Positions 34,866 to 42,671 of a stretch of DNA of 64,000 nucleotides are shown here, in pieces (position 1 is the first letter of the stretch; every line of letters begins with the position of its first letter). The notes below the pieces were generated by a model. The model saw only the letters and a list, made by a program, of their open reading frames with translations. It had not been told where the DNA came from and made no database searches. Origin of the DNA: Lentibacter algarum (GTDB taxonomy: Bacteria; Pseudomonadota; Alphaproteobacteria; Rhodobacterales; Rhodobacteraceae). Where the stretch lies: the NCBI RefSeq assembly GCF_040580765.1, contig NZ_CP158687.1, forward strand, positions 1,488,001 through 1,552,000, read 5' to 3'. The position numbers and the translations under genes are program-made.

Positions 34866-35101
34866 TGTCGACCCTGCAGGAAACTGCCTCAAAACTGGCG
34901 GATGACACCATCAAAATCATGGAGCAATCGGGCGATGACCGGTTGCACTTTGAAGTTGCCGACCTTTTGGGAAAGTCTTCACAAACCCTCGAAGAAGCCT
35001 ATCTCACAGAGGTCCGCGTGCGCATGGCGGGCAAAGCGGCCCGCGCCTTGCTGCATAAAAAGGCAAAAGCCTTGGTGGACGCACAGAAACCGCAGGAATG
35101 A
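34865..35101 (+). CDS. Small helical protein of unknown function
   Basis: A 78-residue, largely helical protein (MSTLQETASKLADDTIKIM start, KAARALLHKKAKALVDAQKP end), soluble, no cysteine. The ATG overlaps the stop of the hydrolase by one base and its own stop overlaps the next start by four (ATGA), so it sits within a three-gene operon. Not recognised. Confidence 0.7.
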   Translation: MSTLQETASKLADDTIKIMEQSGDDRLHFEVADLLGKSSQTLEEAYLTEVRVRMAGKAARALLHKKAKALVDAQKPQE

Positions 35102-35685
35102 GCAACCGCCTTGACGCCCAAATGGCCTTCCTCATGGAGGCCGACAAGCTCAAACAGATTGTCCGCGGAACAACGCTCGCAGATGGCTCACGCTATGAAA
35201 ACTCTGGCGAACACAGCTGGCACATCGCGCTCTTTGCGCTGGTGCTAGGCGCCGACGCACCCACCGACGTCAAGGTGGATCGCGTCATCAAGATGTTGCT
35301 TTTGCATGATATTGTGGAAATAGACGCAGGTGATGCCCCAATTTTTGGCGACCATGATGCCACTGAGATGGCCGCCAAAGAAGAGGCCGCTGCAACACGG
35401 CTCTTCGGCCTGCTGCCTCCCGATCAAGCCCAGAGTTTCCGCGCTCTCTGGGACGAGTTCGAAGCAGCACAAACCCCAGATGCGCGCTTTGCCAAATCAC
35501 TCGACCGCTTCCAGCCGCCCAATCAGAACCTCGCCTCAGGCGGCGGTTCTTGGATTGAGTATAATACCGACTATTCCCAGTTCGAAGCGCGTGTGGGCAA
35601 CAAGATCAAGCGCGGCGCGCCATGGCTCTGGACGTGGTTACAGCCGAAAGCAGAAGCGTGGTTTGCGGCGCGAGGCCGTCTTTAA
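35098..35685 (+). CDS. HD-domain phosphohydrolase (YfbR/HDDC2-like)
   Basis: A 195-residue metal-dependent phosphohydrolase with the first metal His in GEHSWH (His39), HD at His70-Asp71 and the trailing Asp in DRFQP. Similar proteins are 5'-deoxynucleotidases that dephosphorylate dNMPs. Overlaps the upstream gene by four bases. A palindromic element follows its stop. Confidence 0.85.
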   Translation: MSNRLDAQMAFLMEADKLKQIVRGTTLADGSRYENSGEHSWHIALFALVLGADAPTDVKVDRVIKMLLLHDIVEIDAGDAPIFGDHDATEMAAKEEAAATRLFGLLPPDQAQSFRALWDEFEAAQTPDARFAKSLDRFQPPNQNLASGGGSWIEYNTDYSQFEARVGNKIKRGAPWLWTWLQPKAEAWFAARGRL

Positions 35686-35693
35686 GGGATCGA

Positions 35694-35770
35694 ATTTTCG
35701 CTGCGCGAAAATCCGACCAAGCGAGGGGGCCAGCCCCCTCGTGCTCCCCCGGGATATTTTTGGAAAGAAA
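35694..35770 (-). repeat. Dispersed palindromic element, copy 4 (double hairpin)
   Basis: Read on minus: CCAAAAATATCCCGGGGGAG, then hairpin CGAGGGGGC-TG-GCCCCCTCG (35722-35741), then a second hairpin ATTTTCG-N5-CGAAAAT (about 35696-35714). It fills the junction between two convergent genes and may act as a bidirectional terminator or REP-like element. Confidence 0.7.
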
Positions 35771-35775
35771 AAAAC

Positions 35776-36363
35776 CTATAGTCGCGGGATCTGTGGGGCG
35801 GCGCTTTTGGGCAGATGTCCGGTGGCGCGCGCATCAGGGGAGACTTCGACCGAGCGCTTATAGGGAGTGAAGCCCGAGCGGATATAGAACGCCAGAGCTT
35901 TTGGGTGATCAAGGGTGCAGGTGTGCACGAAAAGGCGCGAGATATCTTCATCCCAAGCCCGCGTCAGCGCCTCATTCATCAGCCAGCGCCCTGCTTGGCC
36001 GCCAACTTGATCGGGCGTCAAACCAAAAAATGCGAGCTCGCAACCTGCGTCACCTCGGAAATCAAGCTCAAGCAGCCCCGCGTCCTTCGTACCACTCTTC
36101 GCCACATAAAGATGGACTTTGGGGTCCGTCAAAACCGCAAGCAAAGCCTCATCCGTCATCTCAAGGCGACTGGACCAAAGATAATCGCCCCCCACCTTCG
36201 CAAAAAGCGCCCGATAGCGCGCCGCGTCCGGCGTGATGATCCGCGTCAAACGAAGCCCCTCAGCCTGACAGGCTCGCAGCTCAGGACGACTATGCATCTC
36301 AAGATAGGTCACAACCGAAGCGGTAAACCCCTCGGGCACATCATGGTATCCACTCTCAAGCAC
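35776..36363 (-). CDS. GNAT-family acetyltransferase
   Basis: A 195-residue acetyltransferase with the GNAT acetyl-CoA loop VGGQAGRWLMNEAL and the C-terminal HPKALAFYIRSGFTP. I chose the GTG at 36363, eight bases inside the mfd stop, because the frame upstream of it reads mfd sequence in another frame; a second GTG at 36339 is possible. It lies directly downstream of mfd and is likely cotranscribed. Substrate unknown. Confidence 0.8.
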   Translation of the reverse strand: MLESGYHDVPEGFTASVVTYLEMHSRPELRACQAEGLRLTRIITPDAARYRALFAKVGGDYLWSSRLEMTDEALLAVLTDPKVHLYVAKSGTKDAGLLELDFRGDAGCELAFFGLTPDQVGGQAGRWLMNEALTRAWDEDISRLFVHTCTLDHPKALAFYIRSGFTPYKRSVEVSPDARATGHLPKSAAPQIPRL

Positions 36364-39300
36364 GTTTCGCCGCCTTTCTGGCTTTTTTCTCGTCCGCCAC
36401 TTTCTGCGCCAGATCGCGCGCAATCGCAAAGGCGCCTTTGATCTTGTCACCGTCTGTCTTCCAGTCGCGGCGCACAACGATCTTATTGTCTTTGACCTTG
36501 GCCAACCCCTTCTGGTCACGAATAAACTCAACAAGCCCCACGGGCGAGGCGAATTTGTCGTTGTGGAACTGGACAGTCGCGCCCTTGGGCCCCCCGTCAA
36601 GCTTGGCAATACCTGCCTTCTTGCACATCGCTTTAATGCGCACGACAAGCAAAAGCGTGTTCACTTCGCGCGGCAGCGGACCAAAGCGATCAATCAACTC
36701 AGCAGCAAAGCCTTCTAGTTCAACTTTGCCATCCAACCCACTGAGACGGCGATACAAACCAAGACGCACATCAAGATCAGGCACATAGTTTTCCGGGATC
36801 AGAACAGGCACGCCGAGCCCGATAGAAGGCGACCAATCGCCCTCTTCCACAATACCTTCGGCCTCACCCGCACGGATCTTGGCAATCGCCTCTTCCAGCA
36901 TAGACTGATACAGCTCATAGCCCACATCGCGCATCTGGCCGGATTGCTCCTCGCCAAGCAGGTTGCCAGCGCCACGAATATCAAGATCCTGTGACGCAAG
37001 CGTAAAGCCTGCACCCAGCGTATCAAGGCTGCCAAGAACACGCAGACGCTTCTCTGCAGTGGCGGTCAAGGGCTTCCGCGGCCGCGTTGTAAGATAAGCA
37101 TACGCACGGGTCTTTGAGCGGCCAACCCGCCCTCTGATCTGATAAAGCTGCGCCAGACCGAACATATCAGCACGGTGAATGACCATCGTGTTGGCGGTCG
37201 GAATATCAAGCCCGCTTTCCACAATCGTCGTCGCCAACAGCACGTCATATTTGCCGTCATAAAAAGCGTTCATCCGGTCATCAAGCTCGCCTGCCGCCAT
37301 CTGCCCGTGCGCCACAATATAGCTTACTTCTGGAACATGCGTTTTGAGGAAATCCTCGATCTCGGGCAAATCGGTGATGCGCGGCACCACGTAAAAACTC
37401 TGACCGCCGCGATAATGCTCGCGCAACAGCGCCTCGCGGATCGTGACGCCATCAAATTCGCTCACATAGGTACGAATGGCGAGACGGTCCACAGGCGGTG
37501 TGCCAATGATACTCAGATCACGCACGCCAGACAAAGACAGCTGAAGCGTGCGCGGAATTGGTGTCGCTGTGAGTGTCAGCACATGCACATCTGAGCGCAG
37601 CTGCTTGAGCCGCTCCTTATGCGCCACACCAAAATGTTGCTCCTCATCAATGATAAGAAGTCCCAAGTCCTTAAAACGCGTGTCCTTGGCCAGAAGTGCG
37701 TGCGTCCCGATCACGATATCAACGGTGCCGTTTTTCATACCCTCACGGGTGAGCTTGGCGTCCTTTGCGCTCACAAAGCGGCTCAGCGGACGCACCTGCA
37801 ACGGAAAGCCGCGGAAGCGTTCGGCAAAGCTCTTGTAATGCTGACGCGCCAGCAAGGTCGTCGGCGCAATCACCGCAACCTGCGCACCCTGCATCGCCGC
37901 AATAAAGGCCGCGCGCATCGCCACTTCGGTTTTGCCAAAGCCAACATCACCACAAATCAGGCGGTCCATCGGCTGACCAGAGCCAAGGTCTGTCAGAACA
38001 TCCTCAATGGCGCTAAGCTGATCATCGGTTTCCTGATAGGGAAAGCGCGTGGCAAACTCCTCCCAAGCGTGCGGCATCGGCTCCATAATGGGCGCGCGGC
38101 GCAGTGCGCGTTCAGCAGCGACCCGAATGAGCTTATCCGCCATTTCCCGAATACGCTCTTTGAGACGGGCCTTCTTGGACTGCCACGCGCCGCCCCCGAG
38201 ACGGTCAAGCAAGCCTTCCTCATGACCATAGCGGCTCAAGAGCTCGATATTCTCAACCGGAAGATAGAGCGTTGAATTTTCGGCGTATTCTAGCTTGAGG
38301 CACTCATGTGCTGCGCCCAGAGCTGTGACGACTTCGAGGCCATGATAGCGGCCAACGCCGTGATCGACATGCACAATCAAGTCACCCGCAGACAAACTTT
38401 GGGCCTCTGTCAGAAAGTTCTCGGCTGTGCGCTTTCTGCGCGGCGCTCGGATGAGCCTGTCGCCGAGGATATCCTGCTCGGCAATGACAACCATATCAGG
38501 CGCTTCAAAGCCTTGCTCCAGTGGCCAGACGGCCAAATGAAGTCCGCGTTTTCCGATACGGCGCGCATCCTTCACGGTGACCGCGCCGATCAGACCTTCA
38601 TCATCAAGCAGACCTTCGATACGCTCACGCGCGCCCTCTGAATAGGAGGCCAACAGCACAGGCTTTTCGCCCATTTTTGCTTCGATATGGTCCTTTAGAA
38701 CACTGAAAAGGTTGACGTTTTCAAGCTGTCGTTCGGGTGCAAAGTTGCGTCCGATCCGCCCGCCTGCGTCTATCACGCCCGCGCCTGTGGGCTGGGGCAA
38801 TGTCACGAGCTTAAGCGCGCGCAGCGGCGCTGTGGCTTTGGCCCACGCGGGCTCATCAAGATAAAGCTGCTCTGCAGGTACGGGCTTGTAGACAGAGTCC
38901 ATCCGCCCGCGCGCACCAAGCGCTATTTTGCGCGTTTCGTATTGGTCAACTATACCATCCCACCGCGCCTCGCGCTTGGCCTCAAGCCCTTCATCAAGGG
39001 TCAGGCTCGCATTTGGAACATAGTCAAACAGCGTTTCAAGGCGCTCATGGAAGAATGGTAGCCAATGCTCGATCCCCGCGTGCTTGCGCCCTGCCGAGAC
39101 GGCCTCATAGAGCGGATCGTCCGTCCCTGCCGCGCCAAATTCGAGACGGTAATTCTGACGAAACCGCGTGATCGATGCATCATCAAGCAAGACTTCGGAC
39201 ACCGGTGCAAGCTCAACGCCGCCAAGTGTTTCTGTTGTGCGTTGCGTCGCCGCATCAAAGCGGCGCACCCCGTCGAGCACATCGCCAAAGAAGTCGAGCC

Positions 39301-39823
39301 TGACAGGTCCGCCGTCGCCGGGCGGAAAGATATCAATGATCCCGCCCCGAATGGCATAATCACCAGGCTCTGTAACAGTTGGGCTTTGTGAAAAGCCCAT
39401 GCGCACCAGAAAGTTGCGCAACGCCTCTTCATTGACCCGCTCGCCCACTGTTGCCTTAAACGCCGCCTCGCGCAGAACCTCGCGCGCAGGAATATACTGC
39501 ATCGCTGCACTCAGCGTGGTCAGCAGGATATAGCGCTGTGGCATCTCATGCACGAGCGCCGCCAGTGTGGCCATCCGAGCGGCCGAAATGTCAGGGTTGG
39601 GCGACACGCGATCATAGGGCAGGCAGTCCCATGCTGGAAAGGCAAAGACAGGCAGATCAGGCGCAAAAAACTGCAGGCTCGCGCGCATCATGGCCAAGCG
39701 TTTGTCGTCACGCGCAATATGAATAACAGCGCCCGCCTTTTCGGCCTCGGCGACCAGAAGCTTAGCATCAAAGCCCTCAGGCGCACCGCTGACGGTGATA
39801 TGGTCTTTTCCTTGCGCGCTCAT
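36356..39823 (-). CDS. mfd: Transcription-repair coupling factor Mfd
   Basis: DNA translocase that dislodges stalled RNA polymerase and recruits UvrA. The 1155-residue protein has the UvrB-like N-terminal module, the RNA-polymerase-interacting domain (near 490-560), and two RecA-like translocase lobes with Walker A GDVGFGKTEVAM and IIDEEQHFGV. The TRG motif region with the RIRGRVGRSKTRAYAYL helicase VI motif follows and a C-terminal D7-like region closes it. Start MSAQGKDHIT is three bases from the neighbouring gene. Confidence 0.97.
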   Translation of the reverse strand: MSAQGKDHITVSGAPEGFDAKLLVAEAEKAGAVIHIARDDKRLAMMRASLQFFAPDLPVFAFPAWDCLPYDRVSPNPDISAARMATLAALVHEMPQRYILLTTLSAAMQYIPAREVLREAAFKATVGERVNEEALRNFLVRMGFSQSPTVTEPGDYAIRGGIIDIFPPGDGGPVRLDFFGDVLDGVRRFDAATQRTTETLGGVELAPVSEVLLDDASITRFRQNYRLEFGAAGTDDPLYEAVSAGRKHAGIEHWLPFFHERLETLFDYVPNASLTLDEGLEAKREARWDGIVDQYETRKIALGARGRMDSVYKPVPAEQLYLDEPAWAKATAPLRALKLVTLPQPTGAGVIDAGGRIGRNFAPERQLENVNLFSVLKDHIEAKMGEKPVLLASYSEGARERIEGLLDDEGLIGAVTVKDARRIGKRGLHLAVWPLEQGFEAPDMVVIAEQDILGDRLIRAPRRKRTAENFLTEAQSLSAGDLIVHVDHGVGRYHGLEVVTALGAAHECLKLEYAENSTLYLPVENIELLSRYGHEEGLLDRLGGGAWQSKKARLKERIREMADKLIRVAAERALRRAPIMEPMPHAWEEFATRFPYQETDDQLSAIEDVLTDLGSGQPMDRLICGDVGFGKTEVAMRAAFIAAMQGAQVAVIAPTTLLARQHYKSFAERFRGFPLQVRPLSRFVSAKDAKLTREGMKNGTVDIVIGTHALLAKDTRFKDLGLLIIDEEQHFGVAHKERLKQLRSDVHVLTLTATPIPRTLQLSLSGVRDLSIIGTPPVDRLAIRTYVSEFDGVTIREALLREHYRGGQSFYVVPRITDLPEIEDFLKTHVPEVSYIVAHGQMAAGELDDRMNAFYDGKYDVLLATTIVESGLDIPTANTMVIHRADMFGLAQLYQIRGRVGRSKTRAYAYLTTRPRKPLTATAEKRLRVLGSLDTLGAGFTLASQDLDIRGAGNLLGEEQSGQMRDVGYELYQSMLEEAIAKIRAGEAEGIVEEGDWSPSIGLGVPVLIPENYVPDLDVRLGLYRRLSGLDGKVELEGFAAELIDRFGPLPREVNTLLLVVRIKAMCKKAGIAKLDGGPKGATVQFHNDKFASPVGLVEFIRDQKGLAKVKDNKIVVRRDWKTDGDKIKGAFAIARDLAQKVADEKKARKAAKRA

Positions 39824-39826
39824 ATC

Positions 39827-40351
39827 TTAACCAAGCACGCCATAGGTGAGGTTTTGATACATGCCCCAAAGCGCGGTCACAAAGATCGAGATCATCCCGA
39901 TCACCTGCGTGATCGTGCGCTGACGAAACATTAGCTTTTGGAGCCGCTCACCCACCGCATCTTCCTCACGAATGAGCCGCGCAGTCGAAAGCGAAAGCGC
40001 GCCAATCAGCGACATGGGAAACCCAAGCAAAAACAAGGCCTGCGCGAACTCATACCCGTAGAAAAAGCCCAAAAGTCCAAGCATTGTCAGGAAAAAGCAG
40101 GCAAATCCCAAGAGCCACAGCCCCGAGACCGTGCCAATATGCAGCAAACGGTTTGTATTGATCCGTACGATATCCAACAGGTCTTCCTCATATTGTCCGC
40201 CCTCGCGTTGCGCGCGCAAGACCATGTCCCACGGCACACCAAGAACCCAATGCGAAGTCGTCGACCACATAACAGCCAATGCGATCCAGAACCAAAGGTT
40301 GCTAAACGAGCGCATATCAATCAGCTCAAAAACCGTAGAATACCAGTCCAA
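39827..40351 (-). CDS. Membrane protein of unknown function upstream of mfd
   Basis: A 174-residue protein with four hydrophobic segments separated by a charged loop (DMVLRAQREGGQYEEDLLDIVRINTNR) near 45-75. Homologues in Rhodobacteraceae are sometimes annotated as a component of the SufBCD complex, from memory; the sequence itself shows no Fe-S ligand. It is three bases upstream of mfd, so likely in the same operon. Confidence 0.7.
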   Translation of the reverse strand: MDWYSTVFELIDMRSFSNLWFWIALAVMWSTTSHWVLGVPWDMVLRAQREGGQYEEDLLDIVRINTNRLLHIGTVSGLWLLGFACFFLTMLGLLGFFYGYEFAQALFLLGFPMSLIGALSLSTARLIREEDAVGERLQKLMFRQRTITQVIGMISIFVTALWGMYQNLTYGVLG

Positions 40352-40465
40352 GGCCCGCGCCCCTCACATTGTTTCGCCCCTCATAGCGTGCGTCTCGGGC
40401 AATTCCAACCTTGAGGTGACGCAATTTCCATGACAGTTTCAGCACGGATAGATTTTCGGAGACAC

Positions 40466-41467
40466 ATGATGCGCGCGATCCAAGCCCCCTTCCCTGCAAC
40501 ACGGCTGCGCCGCACCCGTCAAAGCGAGGGCATCCGCGCGCTCGTCGCGGAAAATACCCTCTCGCCAAGCGACTTGATTTGGCCACTCTTCGTACGTGAT
40601 GGCGAGGGTGTAGAAGAGCCCGTGCCTTCCATGCCAGGTGTCCTTCGCCGCTCTGTTGACAAGGTCGTAGAGGCGGCCCGCGAAGCCCATGCGCTCGGCA
40701 TTCCCGCGATTTGCCTCTTCCCTTATACAGATGCAGCAAATCGCACTGCCGATTGCTCCGAGGCATGGAATCCAAACAACCTGAGCAACCGCGCAACGCG
40801 CGCCGTGAAAGCCGCTGTGCCCGACATCGCGATCATGACAGATGTCGCGCTCGATCCCTACTCTGACACAGGCCACGACGGATTTGTGGTCGACGGCAAA
40901 ATCATCAATGACGAGACCGTAGAGGCGCTGATCAAACAGGCCCTCTCCCAAGCCGAGGCAGGCGTCGATATCATCGGCCCAAGCGATATGATGGATGGCC
41001 GCATCGGCGCGTTGCGCGCCGCTCTTGAGGCCGCAGGCCACAAAGATGTGCTCCTGCTGTCCTATGCCGCCAAATACGCCTCCGCTTTTTACGGCCCCTT
41101 CCGTGATGCGGTCGGCGCAGCAGACGCGCTCAAAGGCGATAAAAAAACTTACCAGATGAACCCGGCCAACACAGACGAAGCCCTGCGTTGCGTCGAGCGC
41201 GACCTGTCAGAAGGCGCCGATATGGTCATGGTCAAGCCTGGCATGCCCTATTTGGACATTTGCCGCCGCGTCAAAGACGCCTTTGGCGCCCCCACATATG
41301 CTTACCAAGTCTCTGGCGAATACGCGATGATCATGGCCGCGGCCGAAAACGGCTGGATCGACGGCGACAAAGCAATGATGGAGAGCCTGATGTGCTTCAA
41401 ACGGGCGGGTTGCAACGGCATCTTGAGCTATTTCGCCCCGCGCGCGGCGCGCCTTTTAGCCTCCTAA
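40466..41467 (+). CDS. hemB: Delta-aminolevulinic acid dehydratase (porphobilinogen synthase)
   Basis: Condenses two 5-aminolevulinate molecules into porphobilinogen for heme and bacteriochlorophyll. The Schiff-base lysines are Lys203 (SYAAKYASAFYG) and Lys257 (MVKPGMPYLD). The stretch where zinc-type enzymes have three Cys reads ALDPYSDTGHDG, so this is the Cys-free type described for Rhodobacter. The ATG at 40466 follows a GGAG. 333 residues, standard. Confidence 0.96.
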   Translation: MMRAIQAPFPATRLRRTRQSEGIRALVAENTLSPSDLIWPLFVRDGEGVEEPVPSMPGVLRRSVDKVVEAAREAHALGIPAICLFPYTDAANRTADCSEAWNPNNLSNRATRAVKAAVPDIAIMTDVALDPYSDTGHDGFVVDGKIINDETVEALIKQALSQAEAGVDIIGPSDMMDGRIGALRAALEAAGHKDVLLLSYAAKYASAFYGPFRDAVGAADALKGDKKTYQMNPANTDEALRCVERDLSEGADMVMVKPGMPYLDICRRVKDAFGAPTYAYQVSGEYAMIMAAAENGWIDGDKAMMESLMCFKRAGCNGILSYFAPRAARLLAS

Positions 41468-41617
41468 ACGCCAAAGAACTCGCCTCAAAGGCGAACAAAC
41501 TGGCAGAATAACGCTCAACAGAGCTTGTTTAGGGTGACACCCGTGCTCAAAAGGCGTAGTCTTACAGACAAGCTGGACATAACCGGCACTTTATTCAGGC
41601 AATACGGCAGTGAAATC

Positions 41618-42178
41618 ATGAATACACTTTCTCGCAGATCTTTTGCGCTTGGCGCAGTTGCAAGCACTGGCCTTCTGGCCGCATGTGGCAACGGCATCGG
41701 CTCCAAGGGCAGTGCTTCTATTGACGCTCGCGTTGATCAGACCCTCAACTTCCTTTACGGCCAATATCCCTCGACACAGGGCCTAGCCGCTAAATCAGCT
41801 GGTATGCTCGTGATGCCGTTGGTGACAGAAGCAGGCTTCGGAATTGGCGGCGGCTATGGTCGCGGCGCGCTTCGCGTCAATGACGTGACGGTTGACTACT
41901 ACTCCGCCACCAAAGGCAGCGTTGGCTTGCAAATCGGGGCGCAACAATACGCCCATGTCCTTTTCTTCATGACAGAAGACGCCCTGATGGGCTTCCGTCG
42001 CTCCAACGGCTGGGCCGCTGGTGCTGACGTTGAGTATGTCTTCCGAGATCAGGGCGAAAATATTCGCGCCGAGACGACCACAGCCACCTCTCCAGTGCTG
42101 GCCGTGATTTTCGGTCAGGCGGGCTTGCTTGCAGGCGCATCGCTTGAAGGCGTGAAATACTCGCGCATCATTCCATAA
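41618..42178 (+). CDS. YSC84/SYLF-domain lipoprotein
   Basis: A 186-residue lipoprotein: Tat-like SRRSFALGA at 5-13, lipobox LLAAC with Cys23, then a SYLF/YSC84 domain (MLVMPLVTEAGFGIGGGYGRGAL near 65-90, VLAVIFGQAGLLAGASLEG near the end). SYLF domains bind membranes; the role here is unknown. The ATG at 41618 was chosen because it puts the signal peptide at the N-terminus; it is a stand-alone gene. Confidence 0.85.
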   Translation: MNTLSRRSFALGAVASTGLLAACGNGIGSKGSASIDARVDQTLNFLYGQYPSTQGLAAKSAGMLVMPLVTEAGFGIGGGYGRGALRVNDVTVDYYSATKGSVGLQIGAQQYAHVLFFMTEDALMGFRRSNGWAAGADVEYVFRDQGENIRAETTTATSPVLAVIFGQAGLLAGASLEGVKYSRIIP

Positions 42179-42671
42179 AGAACGTGGGCCGCGGGGCTTC
42201 TCCCTCCCGCAAGTGCCCTAAAGTCTCCCTCCCCAGAATATCGGGGGGGGCTTTTTCGTGGGAGCCTTGAAAGCTTAGGATCCAAAGAGGCCGCTTTCTC
42301 GCCTTGTGCAGGCACACTCTTGCAGCAGCGCACGCTGTATTGACTAATTTTCCCTTAACAAACATTCATTTTAGGCGGTGCACGCTTTGTGCACGCCTTG
42401 TGCACGCTTTTCACCCCCCTGATTTTGCCAGCTTTGCAACGCGTTAACCCTGTTGTGCGGTGGTGTAACGATCAGGGCGTTTCCAACCCCAAAACAAGGC
42501 TGCCCAGCGGGCGAATTAAATTGAATTAAAAATCAAATAATAACAAAGGGATAAGCCCCAACCTGCCGCCACCCTCAAATGAGCAACCCCGCGCCCATTG
42601 CACCCCATATGATGGCTCTGATATACATTTCGAAACAATATATAGATCCACAGGACAGGCGAGAAAATCAC
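42179..42671. promoter_or_regulatory. Upstream region of gyrA, with triple 11-bp repeat
   Basis: A 493-base gap. Seen in it: a G-rich run near 42243, a TTGACT at 42343, three exact-length tandem repeats of GTGCACGCTTT (42378-42410), and an A/T-rich block (about 42515-42550). A TATATA (42636-42641) ahead of the chosen GTG is a possible gyrA -10, but no good -35 was found. A degenerate palindromic-element core (GATATTCTGGGG, minus) lies near 42230. Confidence 0.5.
42378..42410 (+). repeat. Three tandem 11-bp repeats upstream of gyrA
   Basis: GTGCACGCTTT (42378-42388), GTGCACGCCTT (42389-42399) and GTGCACGCTTT (42400-42410). The unit length of 11 bases is about one helical turn, so three copies of a protein would bind the same face of the DNA. 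Each unit contains the palindrome GTGCAC. Confidence 0.75.

Noticed and set aside
35776..36648. A longer GNAT protein starting at 36648 inside mfd.
   Set aside because: The extra 95 residues are the mfd 3' end read in another frame (Arg-rich, no GNAT features); the GTG at 36363 is sufficient.
42225..42262. A fifth copy of the palindromic element near gyrA.
   Set aside because: The core GATATTCTGGGG is similar on the minus strand, but the G/C hairpin is missing and the G run is long, so I kept it only as a degenerate trace.
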